A program made the translations under genes and the position numbers. From positions 30,108,782 through 30,172,781 of the forward strand of contig NC_065535.1 of assembly GCF_932294415.1 (NCBI RefSeq): a stretch of DNA of 64,000 bases. The letters run 5' to 3'. Source of the DNA: Quercus robur (lineage: Eukaryota > Streptophyta > Magnoliopsida > Fagales > Fagaceae). Positions 12,001 to 22,700 of the stretch are shown piece after piece. The first letter of the stretch is position 1, and each line of letters opens with the position of its first letter. The notes under the pieces are model-generated. The model was not told the origin of the DNA, did not search any database, and saw only the letters and a list, made by a program, of their open reading frames with translations.

Positions 12001-12750
12001 TTTGCAGCAATATCTAGTTGTAGTGGCAGTGAATTGTCCAAGGGTGTCAACCATGGAAACTCCCACCAGGTCTGGCCATAATTCTCTCTATTATCTTTTC
12101 AACTTCCATTTAGATCCTAGATCATCACTAAGCCTACTCTCTATAGAAACTTTTGTATATACATTCTGTCCTAAGACAGTTTTGTTGTCTTTTTTGTACA
12201 ATTGGGATGTCAGCACAAAATACCATTTGTTACAATAGGTGAAGCCCAACATTAATAGTGTAGTAGATTTTTAAGAATATGAAGTCTGAACTCTCAATGG
12301 TGGAAAAAGATTAATGTAACCAAATACAGTTGGTTTTTTTTTTTTTTAAATGTTTTTATTGTAGAGTATTGGCTGGAATCCAAATAGTTAAGCTATTTGT
12401 CAGTTATGCCCAGTTATGCCTTCATCATACTACATAAATGTTTATCTGGTGTACAGTTATTCTTTCTTTTTCTGTTGTCTTTTATGATTTTCATTTTTAT
12501 AGTTCTTGTTTGTGAAACCTTAAGCTTGGTTTAAAATTGATGTATTTTTGTTGCAAACGGTTTGTTTCAGCCTTGTTCAGACAAAGTTGAAGCTGATGCC
12601 AAGTGGTGTGATGGAGATTTTGCTTTTGGTAAATCAAGCTTGACTGCTTCTGCTTCTCATGGTCTTATTGATGATGTAAGGAAGACTTCTATGCAGCATA
12701 CATGTACAAGGGAAATAGATGACTGTCCTAGTTTTGATCTAGGATTTTGA
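6055..12750 (+). CDS. Protein with three tandem ZGRF1/Mte1-type (DUF2439) domains, 13 exons, 633 aa
   Basis: Exons: 6055-6159, 6767-7004, 7104-7172, 7828-7902, 8293-8390, 8572-8815, 9160-9234, 10027-10124, 10394-10646, 10873-10989, 11625-11912, 12008-12069, 12571-12750. All phases join and give 1902 nt. The start is the ATG at 6055 (MAEVKRWSVTYTKHVKQKRK). Each domain is split over two exons. The first half carries W-x-V-x-YT and K-x-YHDGFL, as in EWQVLYTTQITQKAKKYHDG. The second half carries LYDASRKL-DSRFLKK and GEPEG. Domains start near residues 1, 163 and 302; after domains 1 and 2 comes an exon-encoded linker of type EFKKSEL-KY-AP. Family knowledge: yeast Mte1 and fission yeast Dbl2 partner a FANCM-type helicase at recombination intermediates, and animal ZGRF1 adds a helicase. 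This protein has no helicase domain. From residue 420 on it is low-complexity and unrecognised. Intron 11 uses a GC donor (11913). Nuclear repair function is inferred from the family only. Confidence 0.85.
7260..7600. repeat. Dispersed repeat in intron 3, with internal direct duplication
   Basis: The phrase AGATTAATGGTTA-GTGATTAAA-TCAC occurs at about 7283 and again at about 7490. Each is followed by a form of AAGTGGTA-TTTATCA. This looks like a common high-copy plant repeat rather than host sequence; I cannot name the family. Confidence 0.45.
8175..8272 (+). mobile_element. 98-bp 5'-truncated retroposon (LINE tail) beside a splice acceptor
   Basis: A 98-bp insert ends in a 10-nt A run. It is flanked by a perfect 15-bp target duplication, TGTTCCCCTTTGCAA, at 8160-8174 and 8273-8287. 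The right copy of the duplication is the pyrimidine-rich tract of the exon 5 acceptor (exon starts 8293). Confidence 0.75.
10687..10747 (+). mobile_element. 61-bp L1 tail with 18-bp target duplication in intron 9
   Basis: The insert ends TTATTTATC followed by 21 A, the same tail as the L1 copy at 22370-23069. The flanks are AACTTGATACTCTTCTAA (10669-10686) and the same with one change (T to C) at 10748-10765. It begins 40 bp downstream of exon 9. Confidence 0.75.
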
Positions 12751-13060
12751 AAATTATCTGATACATAACAATGTACCATGTATCTGTCTTTGAATACTAA
12801 TATCTGTGATTTGCTGTTATCTTGAATGAGCTGATCACTCACATAGAGCCTACTCAATATATTGTCACATAATTCACACAATTGTACATGCATGGGAGGC
12901 AGTATTAAGACCAAAATAACCCCAACTGTTGGGTTTCCAACTGTCTGATACACTTTATTTTATTTTATTTTATAAAAATCTGATTATTCAGCTTGAATGT
13001 CATGATAATTAAAACAATTAGCACGAAAGATTGAATGTCTTGCTACATGCTTGTTGCAAT
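12690..13060 (+). repeat. Segmental duplication, left copy: 3' end of the ZGRF1-like gene and its 3' flank
   Basis: This block matches 14085-14370 in order. Shared words are ATACATGTRCAAGGGAARTA, TTTTGATCTRGGATTT, CTGATACATARCAATGT, GTTATCTTGAAT, TCAGCTTGAAYGTCATGATN and GATTGAATGTCTTGC. It contains the last coding codons and the stop at 12748-12750. Confidence 0.75.
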
Positions 13061-13439
13061 TTTCTTTGGTTGGTTACATCTCTGAAGGGCAAATCCCAAT
13101 GAATCTGAGGGGAATCTCATTGTATTGTGGCAAGACAGTTTCAAGAAGTTGATGATGGTATGATACCTTTGCAAATGCATAGTTTGCAGCAGTATTCACT
13201 ATTCACAAGTCCAAACGGGTTTGAATCAAGTATTAAGCTGTTGAGCTTGGACTGGCTAAACAAGGTTGTGTCAAAGTGCAACTGAAGGTTGAGTTTGGCT
13301 TATCAAGGTTTGCAGTTGATGAAAATTAGACACACCCAATATGAGTAATGGTTTAAGTCTGAACCTTATGATAATGTAATAACTTTTTCTTCTTGATTTA
13401 ACATTTATCATGTCAACACCCAAAAAATAAATTATGGAG

Positions 13440-13760
13440 AGAACATTCATTGAGACTATTTGAAAAGAACAGTCTATGTTGCATGAAGAGTTCATCATGG
13501 TGAGAAGCTCCTTGCAAGGCACAATTGGAAGGGTAAGAACTCACGCTCTCCAAGAGTTGATTATTTTTTGACCTGCTAAAATAATTAAAACCAAGTTGAA
13601 CTTCAAAAATCAGTTTGGACTGTCTTGTCGCCTAAAACCAGAATAAAATAGTCATCCTAATTTCTTAAATCATGTGCAAGATTCAACTGCTACTGGAAAG
13701 TCCAGAACTCCAGATGATGATTCTCGGAATTTAACTGAGGATAGTGCCTGGTTTGGTTGA
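13440..13760 (-). pseudogene. Relict copy of the ABIL2-like first coding exon
   Basis: The block matches 16850-17170, which holds the real exon at 16861-16983. Shared plus-strand words include TTGCATGAAGAGTTCATCAT, GACCTGCTAAAATAAT (real copy GGCCTGCTAAAATAAT) and ACCAGAATAAAA. The equivalent of the MQQRLHFSDSLK coding sequence is frameshifted and has lost its start region. Exons 2-9 have no counterpart between here and the gene tail copy at 12690, so only the first exon and its upstream intron edge survive. Confidence 0.7.
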
Positions 13761-14084
13761 GTTCAAAAATAGAGACATGCAAAACAGTACTGGACGTTTT
13801 ATTGTTCTTTAGCTCTCAGTATTGGTGCTTATTTTTTCTCTATATGTTATACAGTGAATTCCATCTTACTTTACCTGTTGCAAATTCTTTGCCTTGGTTT
13901 AGGAACAATGCCTGCTGCAAATTGTTTAGTGTAACCTAATTCAGATAATGTGGAAGCTGACACTACATGGCCTTTATAGCCTTTTGTTTTTTATTTTATG
14001 GAAGCTTTATATAGCCTTTTGCTTTTGGCATATCAAGTTCCAATGCTCGTGCTTATGCAATTTAATGATAATTTTAGAAAGACT

Positions 14085-14370
14085 CCTGAGGATCATACAT
14101 GTGCAAGGGAAGTAAATCACTGCCCTGGTTTTGATCTGGGATTTCAAACAGTGGCTGATACATAGCAATGTGTCATATTACTCGTACATTTGTTATTCCA
14201 AATCCAATAATGGTGATGCCTCGTTATCTTGAATCAGTAAATATATTGTACATGCAATCATCTAACATACTGCATTTCTTCTAATCATTCAGCTTGAACG
14301 TCATGATCATCAAAAGATTCAAAACATGAACATGGAAAATTGAATGTCTTGCCTGTAAGATTGCCCTTAT
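14085..14370 (+). pseudogene. Second copy of the ZGRF1-like terminal coding end and 3' flank
   Basis: This is the partner of 12690-13060. It still reads a related C-terminus (CPGFDLGFQTVADT then TAG), where the live gene reads CPSFDLGF then TGA. It has no usable upstream exon of its own. Either copy could be closer to the ancestral end. Confidence 0.6.
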
Positions 14371-14697
14371 TTATCTTTAAACTAGCTGAAGAGAAATCTC
14401 AATTAAACGTGATGTAAGCCCAATTGTATCATTGCCATGTAGTGATGCCCATGAGACTATATTCGCTATATTGTACAATATGATATGATTTCAAAGTCCT
14501 CATGAACTAAAGTTTATACGTGCAGTCCCTCAAAATGTACATATCATATTTTATCAATGTAAGACTTGAACAGAAAGGAAAATGTCTTGTACAATTTACA
14601 AAAGAGAAGCACTAGTGGCAAGACATGCAGGGCAAGAACCATCAATTATACATTGTTAAGTCATTCTGCTTCCTAACATGTTCTCTTCTTCCCGTTT

Positions 14698-17600
14698 TCA
14701 ATTCTCATCCAAGTATTTGTACAATACACCTTCCCTTTTGGCCTTGTTCATGCTAAGCAGGGCCTTAAACAGCCGATTGCTTTTTCCAGAATGCTGTCCA
14801 ATATCTTTAGTCCCAACTCGTTCAACATGAACAGGCAATGAAATTTGTCTCCGGGGCTCTGATGGGAACTGCAAAGAACATAGATATTTTTAAAAAGTTT
14901 AGAAGTTTATTGCTTTTTAACAGTGAATGAGAACCATGAATGCTGTCATATGATGCGTTCTACTTTTATTGCTGCCAGCATACTCTATTCAGCATTCATG
15001 GTTTTATATGCTTACTCGATGATTGGCAGTATATGAGTTTATAGCACTTGATCTCTTAACAAGTGATCCAGAACGTAAGAAAGAAAAGCGATATGGTGAG
15101 ACTGCTCGATTCTCTGTTTTAGTAGGAAAACAAAAAATTATGATCAATACAGAATATATAACAAGTACACCAATAAACTTGTGAGGTAATAGTGGTAATA
15201 ACGTTCTTCCCATAATAGAACAAAACACATTTGTACAAACCGAGTGCTTTATTGGATGCAACTTCTGTGAATTGAAAAGTTCCAGGTCTTGAGGAAGATT
15301 GTGCAGACCTTATCACAGAGTGCCCTTTTCTGCAGTAGAATTTTATTTTATAATTAGAGTGTGAGCTTGTGTATGTTTAGGCACAAGTAAATCCACCATA
15401 GTGCCAACATTTACCTGACTGTTGTTGGAGAGATCTCACTAGTTGTTTCCTGAACAGCTTTGCCAAAATCCACAAAGACAAATATTAGCCTTCTCCTAGT
15501 ATAGTTTGTATGATGGGCACCAGTAATGCTAGTTCTCAAATTGTTGAGATGTTTTTAGGCCATTAAAAATGAGGCTTTAATCTTGAATTTCATTATGTTG
15601 TTCTAATAATTAAAATGTCAACTAGGCATTAAATGTAAGGATGTCATGCTTATTAACACCACATGCATCATTAGGGTAGATGAAATATAATACCACTTCT
15701 AAACTGACAGAAGTCCTCTTTAGCAATGTGATGCATAGCTTGAGACTGGTCAACAGCATCCGTGGTTGACCCAGCTGCACAAAACAATGGGGTGACCAGG
15801 TAAGTTTAAACACACACACATGTTTGTAAATTTTCCAAATAGGTAAGAATGAAGTTCTCATTGCTAGCTTTAAATTAAGGCAACAATAAATAGCAGAGAA
15901 GAACATATTTGCCTGGTAGGATGTACCGCTTATGATGCTTTGGAAATCTTAGTGCTGATGATTGTTGAAAAAGGCCCCCACGATCAATGAAGTATTGGCA
16001 TGTTCCAATTCTCTAAGATTTCCAACAAACATTTTTTTTAAGTTAAAAAAAAAAATTACAGGAAATAGGTTGAAAATCCTGCATTCTGAAATTGTTACAA
16101 GTAGGTTTATATAATACACACATTTTTTTTGGTAAAGGAAATGATGTTCAAGTCTCAACCGATATGCATATGCTGAATGATAGTAAACTGAACAGAAGGA
16201 ATACCTGTTCAATGCAAGACAACCTAAGCTCAGTTCTAGATAGCTCACAGATACTTGCATCCAAAAATCCATTAACCTTGTATGCCAAAGAACCCATGTG
16301 GTCCACGGTATTGACCAAAGCTTTAATAACATAATCTTTCAAGCTTTCCACAGCTCTACGCAAATTTATTTTTAATAAAAGTTAAGATAAAAAGAGAAGT
16401 TCCCCAACTCTCAAATAGAGCATTAACTTGCCATTTGGTAAACAAAAAACAAAAAAAAAACCTTGGGGTGACTCACATGTAATTTTGATCTTCTTTACTG
16501 TAAGATACTTCAAAATACTCTGCTGCTGAGTACAACTGTTTCCTCAGATTCTTCAAGTCCTAAACATATTTGTGAGAAATGAACTATTGTAATCCAATTT
16601 GCAGGAAAATTTTAAATAAATCTGTTTTTTGTTTCATATGTTTGCCTGAAATTGAAGGATCGCTAACTCAAATCCAAACACAATATATTAACATGGGGCC
16701 ATCACAGTTCATAAAAATAAAGTCATGAGAATGCTAACTTGGAACCTGAACTCAATGAGTAAACATTGATATTAGTAAGGAGATTTCTTCACATACCCAT
16801 TAAAATATTTGCTTAGTTCATGAAAAAAGAAAAAGAAAAAAAGAAGTTAGAGAACAGTACCTTGAGACTATCTGAAAAGTGCAACCTTTGCTGCATGAAG
16901 AGTTCATCATGATGGGAAGATTCTGGCTTTGCAGAAACATAAGAGGAAGAATCTACACTTTCCATGAAAAGGGTATTTTTGGCCTGCTAAAATAATGAAT
17001 ACCAAAACAAAGCTCTACAATCAGTTTGACATGCCTTGAACTCTTTAACCAGAATAAAACCTGCAGCCACCCTATTCTCATTGACAAGATCCAACTGCTC
17101 CTATAAATTCCATGTTATGATTCCCAGACTTCCATTTGGTTGTTGAGATTGAGTTCAACAATTAGAGGCAAGTATGATAAATAGAGGACGATTTTATTTT
17201 TCACTATAAAAATCTAAATAATATCAGATCACCATAGATAGCTTGTCTCTTCTATTGATATTATATTAGAAACTGTATTGTTAATCAATGTAATGAGACA
17301 ACATCTTAACATGCTAAGATAGTTACTAAAATCATTACTACTCTTGATAAAATTAAAATGTCTCTCTAAATATTTGTATAAAACGTGGTAACATCATACA
17401 AAATGTCAACTTAGAATGTTGCGTAATAAGTAAATTTTATGGACAATTCTTATGCTTGTCACTCCTAATTTCATGATCATTACCAATATAACATCTAGAA
17501 CTGATACCATATTTAACACTGTTGAATTATACATGCATATAATAAGGTATAAAATGTAGACAGTATAAAAAGTTCATATTTGGACGAGAGCAGGGCTCAA

Positions 17601-17966
17601 GGGTAAAATAAAAGTGTGTCGACAGAATAAGAATGGTCTTTTCTCAACTGGGCCTCATAATAATTTTTGGAATAATTAAGGTATTTTTTCTTTCACTTTG
17701 TATAAACCAAAGCAGCAAAAACATAAAACTTTAAAAAAATTTTATATTTATATTTTTAGTTTTCTGATCAACCAGATAAGAAGTCATCTCACAAAACAGG
17801 AAAAAAAAAAAAAAAAAAACTCATTTTCTACAGTTTGTGTTACTATCTTTTGCTTGTGTTTTTAATTCAAAAGACAGAGATGAGAAGTCTATATTAATCA
17901 AATAAATACAACAGAGAACCCAAAAGAAGTGATGTAAAGAAGAAAAAGAGCAAACACCTGAGTCAT
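14698..17966 (-). CDS. ABIL2: ABI-like (ABIL2-type) subunit of the SCAR/WAVE actin-regulatory complex
   Basis: Exons on the minus strand: 17966-17958 (optional micro-exon), 16983-16861, 16559-16477, 16355-16205, 16012-15913, 15774-15694, 15457-15415, 15329-15241, 15113-15016, 14868-14698. From the ATG at 16965 the protein is 306 aa, with all phases joining. From the upstream in-frame ATG at 17966 it is 315 aa. Family landmarks are DELFMQQRLHFSDSLKDLKN, the ALVNTVDHMGSLAYKVNGF helix, ELR-SCIEQ, KHHKRYILP and the basic C-terminal GKSNRLFKALLSMNKAK ending YLDEN. Family knowledge: plant ABIL proteins bind the SCAR/NAP1/SRA1 complex that activates ARP2/3 and shapes trichomes and pavement cells. 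The middle (residues about 150-240) is a serine-rich variable linker, as expected. Intron 4 has a GC donor. The gene is convergent with the ZGRF1-like gene. The choice of ABIL2 over ABIL3/4 is by overall resemblance only. Confidence 0.88.
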
Positions 17967-18250
17967 CTTAGTTGTGATCTGGGACTGCAATCCAAACCCC
18001 ACCTCACAGTGAAGCTCAAGACTCTAAATAAGCATCCAAATGCTCAAGGAGACCACAACAGAAGTTATGGGGCTTCGTTTATAGTATAAAGTTTTTTTTG
18101 ACATAGAACTCTCAGCATGAATGAAAAAGATATTATGAACCTTTTGTTCTATGCTGCAGTGTGTGTGAGAGAGAGAAAGAGAGAGAGAGAGAGAGTTAGT
18201 GAATTATTAGAAGTGAAAACGATCAGTAACAGGACGAGGATAAGACAGGT
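17967..18250 (-). promoter_or_regulatory. 5' UTR and promoter region of the ABIL2-like gene
   Basis: The leader upstream of 17966 runs to about 18070-18170, where a TGTGTGAGAGAGAG microsatellite (18159-18195) sits near the likely transcription start. GA/CT tracts near start sites are common in plant promoters. No clear TATA box. Confidence 0.35.
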
Positions 18251-19793
18251 AAATGAAAACCTTTAGCTATTGGTGCACATGATGTGAAAACAAAATAACT
18301 ATACCTGCATACTAGTAGTTATTTTTGTTGAAATGCAGAGAATGACTCTTCTTCAAAACCTGGGGAAAGAAAAGCCTCCACACAAGTCCAAAGCCTTCTG
18401 AATTTTGAGACTTGTCATCCTTGTGATTATTTTCAAAACCGGGACCCGCCACTTGAAGGAAAATAAATTAAGTCTTAATTGTTGGTTGCATCATTCATGG
18501 AATCATTGTGGGGTTTATCAAAAACTTGGCTTGCACATGCAAAAATACTTTTGAACATTAATGGATAGCTCTAAAACATAGTATCTTATGACTAAACTAA
18601 TAAATTATACGGTCCATTGAATTTTGAGTCTTCTTTTATGGGAATAACAAACCCACCTGTGAAATTAAATTACAAAAATGAGTTATAGGGCTTAAGAGGT
18701 ATGGAGGCGTGGATGAACTTAGGTTGAGAGATTGCTTTTTCAAGCTAGCTAAGTGGTGCAGACTTCAGGTCATTTATTATGAGTCCAATTGTATTGGTGG
18801 AAAAGATGGGAATTGTTGTGAAAAAGCAAAAGTAAGTGGAACCGACACAATTAATTAAGAAATCATAATAATGGGGTAGCTGAGATTCTCTATCTGAAGG
18901 TTGAATTTACATGATATAATAAATATTTAAGTTCACTTTTTAGTATTTGGCTGAGTCGTACACCTTTGTCTGCATTGTAGCTAGGAGGGGAAGTCTAAGC
19001 AAGAGGTCATTTCCAAGTAAAATGAGTTTTATTAACCATCGAATTCCGCTAGAAAATATCTTCCGAGTTAGTAAGGCATGTCACTCTGGGTGTACCTTCT
19101 CTGCGGGTATCTTATTAGGACATAAATTACACAAACTTGGGGCCTTCTCTTCGGAAGTACTTCTACCATTCTACATAGATAACCAAGTGAACCGGAGATA
19201 TTAAGAGTAAATTTAGATAAAGTACTTAAATATTGTTCCTTATATTTTCAGATATTAATTTTCAGTTCAATGACTATATTTAACTAAAAATACACTTTCA
19301 TCCCATGAAGAAAAATTACATGGCTAAATCTTTAAGAAAAAAAAACCTATGAACAACACTAAAAAATTTTACCTAAATTCTGTCCTTACAAATTTTACTA
19401 CATTACAAACTTAATATATTATTAAAGTAATATCACATTCATTGTCACATTATTTTGAACTTTTAAAAAAATATAAAATTAGTAAGAATTTTAGCATTTT
19501 TCTAGATAAAATACGTCAACATTGTTGTATGAATGAACTAGAGATGAAATCATCCATGATCTCCACTTCAGCAGTGTGATTCCCATTTTTCCTAGCGACT
19601 AATAAATGCAAGTTCAGAAAATAATCGTATAATAAACTTTTAAGAATTGAAAATGTACTGAAAGGTATTCATTATGCAATAATGAATGGCAATGCAAAGC
19701 CTAGATAACTGAAAATATGAAGAGGTTTAAGATACAAAAGTGAACAATTTTTTAAGCTAATGACCCTGGCCAGTTTCGCTCTCTTCTACACAA
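18250..19793. other. Intergenic region between ABIL2-like and RPN12 genes
   Basis: Mostly AT-rich with no recognisable gene. A segment at 18947-19204 is clearly more GC-balanced and open for 85 codons on the plus strand; I do not recognise the peptide and do not call it a gene. The rest (19205-19560) is AT-rich. The 3' UTR of the proteasome gene occupies the right end. Confidence 0.4.
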
Positions 19794-22700
19794 TTACACA
19801 ATCCGCTCCAACTCTCTCGCATAACTGAGTGTCTGGTTGATCAATTGCAGAGAAGGTATTTCCTTGCATGGTGTAGATTCTTTTGCCTTCTGGAGATAAA
19901 CGAAACCATTCTTTATCTCCCACTCAGAATGCTCCTGCATTCAAGCAACAGATTATCAGGAACATAATATGAAAAAAGAAATGGCATATTTATTTGCTGG
20001 TGGGTAGGGTGTCATTTTATTATGGTGAAATCATCAATAATAGAACATATAAACAGTTGACAATAATGAGTACCTCCTTAATGTACTCCAATAGTTCTTG
20101 TTCAGAAGAGAACAACAACATTTTCTGCGCATCACTAATTGCAAGGAAATCATAAGCCTTTTCACTACAGCCAGATATTTCATCTCTGAAAGTGACAGGA
20201 GAAATCAATTCGTAAGAACACAAACTTAAACATGTTTGTAGAGAGTAAGTATGAACATAGAAATTAAAATTTATGGAATATGATGAAAAGGCTTACTACT
20301 TCCACTACTCACATCAACCCAAGAGTCAAAGGATCAAACTTATTTAACACTTTAGAGCTATATACTCCATAATGAGTAAATCACTTGCTTGTTTGTAATT
20401 TTCTGTCACCTATCACTTAAAGTCTCATTTTTATCCATTAAAGTAATACCAAACACAGCAATTGACTAACTACCTGACTGTCTTCGCCAGAAGATCCATG
20501 AAGTAGACATAAGTCTCATGTGGCACTGTCTGTCGAGCACTCAACACACGGTTGTAAGCCCCTTCCATGAAGGACTGCTCCAACTCCACTGCATGCTTAA
20601 TGCAAGGATTCTCCATAGCAGTGGAGGAAAGAAGTTCAAGTTCAGTATGGAATTCGGCTATTCTATTCTGAACAAGAAGCCTCAATAGGTTGAGTCCTAA
20701 GATTGGATGCTCCTGAGGGGATGGTGGAAGACGGTTGCTGCTCCAAAAGAAATATAAATTCATTAGCATAGCTTCAAAACTAAAATAATATATGGAACCA
20801 CCAAAAAAGTCTAAGAGACTAAGTAGCAGAAGAGACTCAGCAGCAAGTATGTTGTTTGATCCAAAAGCTTTTATGGCTTTATGTTCAATTCTATGTTCTT
20901 GTAACCTCATGTTTAAATGCTTAATCCAAAGGAGGATCTGAGTGAATGGAGACAGGCATCAATATTTTACTTGAAAAAGCATGGCACTTAAAATAATATG
21001 TTATTCCTTTTTATTATGAATATGGCTTGGCCTCACATGCATATAGAGTGGATGCTAGACTGATAATTTCCAAATAAAAGTAAAACTTAAAAAATAGCTG
21101 AATTGAAGGCAACATGATTTTACCCAGCATCTGTGTAATAAGGCTTCAACTGAAAGAAATCCCTCTCAAATGCATCTTGGTCCTCCGTCTTCACACTAAG
21201 AACAACAGCATGCTCGTATATATCCCCTGAAAGTTTTCAGAAATAATAAATCACGAGAAAATAGGTTAGAAACAAAGAATTAAAGACTGCAGATACAAGA
21301 TGATGAGAGGTTTAATTAAACAGTAAACAGAATGCTTCAATAATATGGTGCCTTGACATGGTAGTAAAACTTTGGATCTTATTCTTGTTTAAATCATTAC
21401 TATTCCTTGTTCATTACATTATGGTTGTGTTTGGATTGAAATGAAAAATTAAAATTATTTCTCTATTCAGCTTATTTTTGGCATTATTCATGGGCCCTAC
21501 TGTACCATTTCAACTAACTTTAACATTTATCTACAGTACTTTCAGTAATAATTTTTTAGTTTCAGCAAAATAAACAGTATCCAAACACACCCTATATTTG
21601 TCAACTTATTTTACTATTTAGCTTATTTTTGCTTCTGTTCATGGGCTCCACTGTACTTTTTGGTATTATTCATGGGTCTCACTGTACTATTTCAACTAAC
21701 TTTTACCTTTATTTACAGTACTTTCAGTAAAAAGTTTTTATTTTCAGCAAAATAAGTGAATCCCAAACAGACCCTATATATACCACATTTTAATACACAC
21801 TTGAGGGTCTAGTTCACTTCATTGATTTGACTTCACATTACTTAAGATCAAAGATAGGGGGCCAGATAGACAATGAAGGCACGTTTAGTAGACAGCAAGT
21901 GAGCAGCAAGCTACTGCTTTGCCTTTCTAAGTAAAGTAATGGTGACCTGCCCAAGACTGGAGCCTTGTAACATGTTGACAAAGACCATTGAATTGAGGGT
22001 TTGATTAGTAGAGGGGATGACTTTGCATCCCTGGAAGAAGAATAAAAGACCATTGAACTGAGGGTTTGATTAGTAGAGGGACGACTTTGCATCTCTGGAA
22101 GAAGAATAACTCCGCTCTCTAGCCGATTGATGCCGTTGATCAGATAGGGAATGTGTCACATTAAGACTACTCATAGGACTCTATCAAGTCATTAAACAGA
22201 AAATAGACACAAGTTATGACAACCCTCACACAAGAGCCCAAAAGAGGGCTTTTAGGATGACTCTACTTGCAGCAACTTCCAAAGAATAAGATTGAGTCTT
22301 TAACCTGATAACCGTTTTGCTTTCCATCTTCACAGAAAGTTATTGAAGGATATCACGAGTAGTTACTATGCGGGGGTTTGGCCTAGATAAGGTTTGTTGG
22401 AAACTTGCAAGGAATAGAGGTTTTGAGGTTAGAGGTTACTATAGCTCCTTCTACCCTCCTACTTCTGTTTCCTTCCCATGGAGAATGATATGGCAATTGA
22501 AGGTTCCTCCAAGGGTGGCTTTCTTTTCTTGGTCTGCTTCTTTAGGTAAGATCTTAACTACAGACAACCTTCGTAAAAGATGAGAGATGGTGCTTGACTG
22601 GTGCTATATGTGTAAGAGGTGTGAGGAGTAGGTGGATCATCTTCTACTTCATTGCTCCATAGCTTGGGAGTTGTGGTCCTTGGTTTTCTGCTTGTTTGGT

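Noticed and set aside
12002-12238. 78-codon frame after the ZGRF1-like exon 12
   Set aside because: It runs through an intron in a frame other than the spliced one; only 12008-12069 is used, in a different phase.
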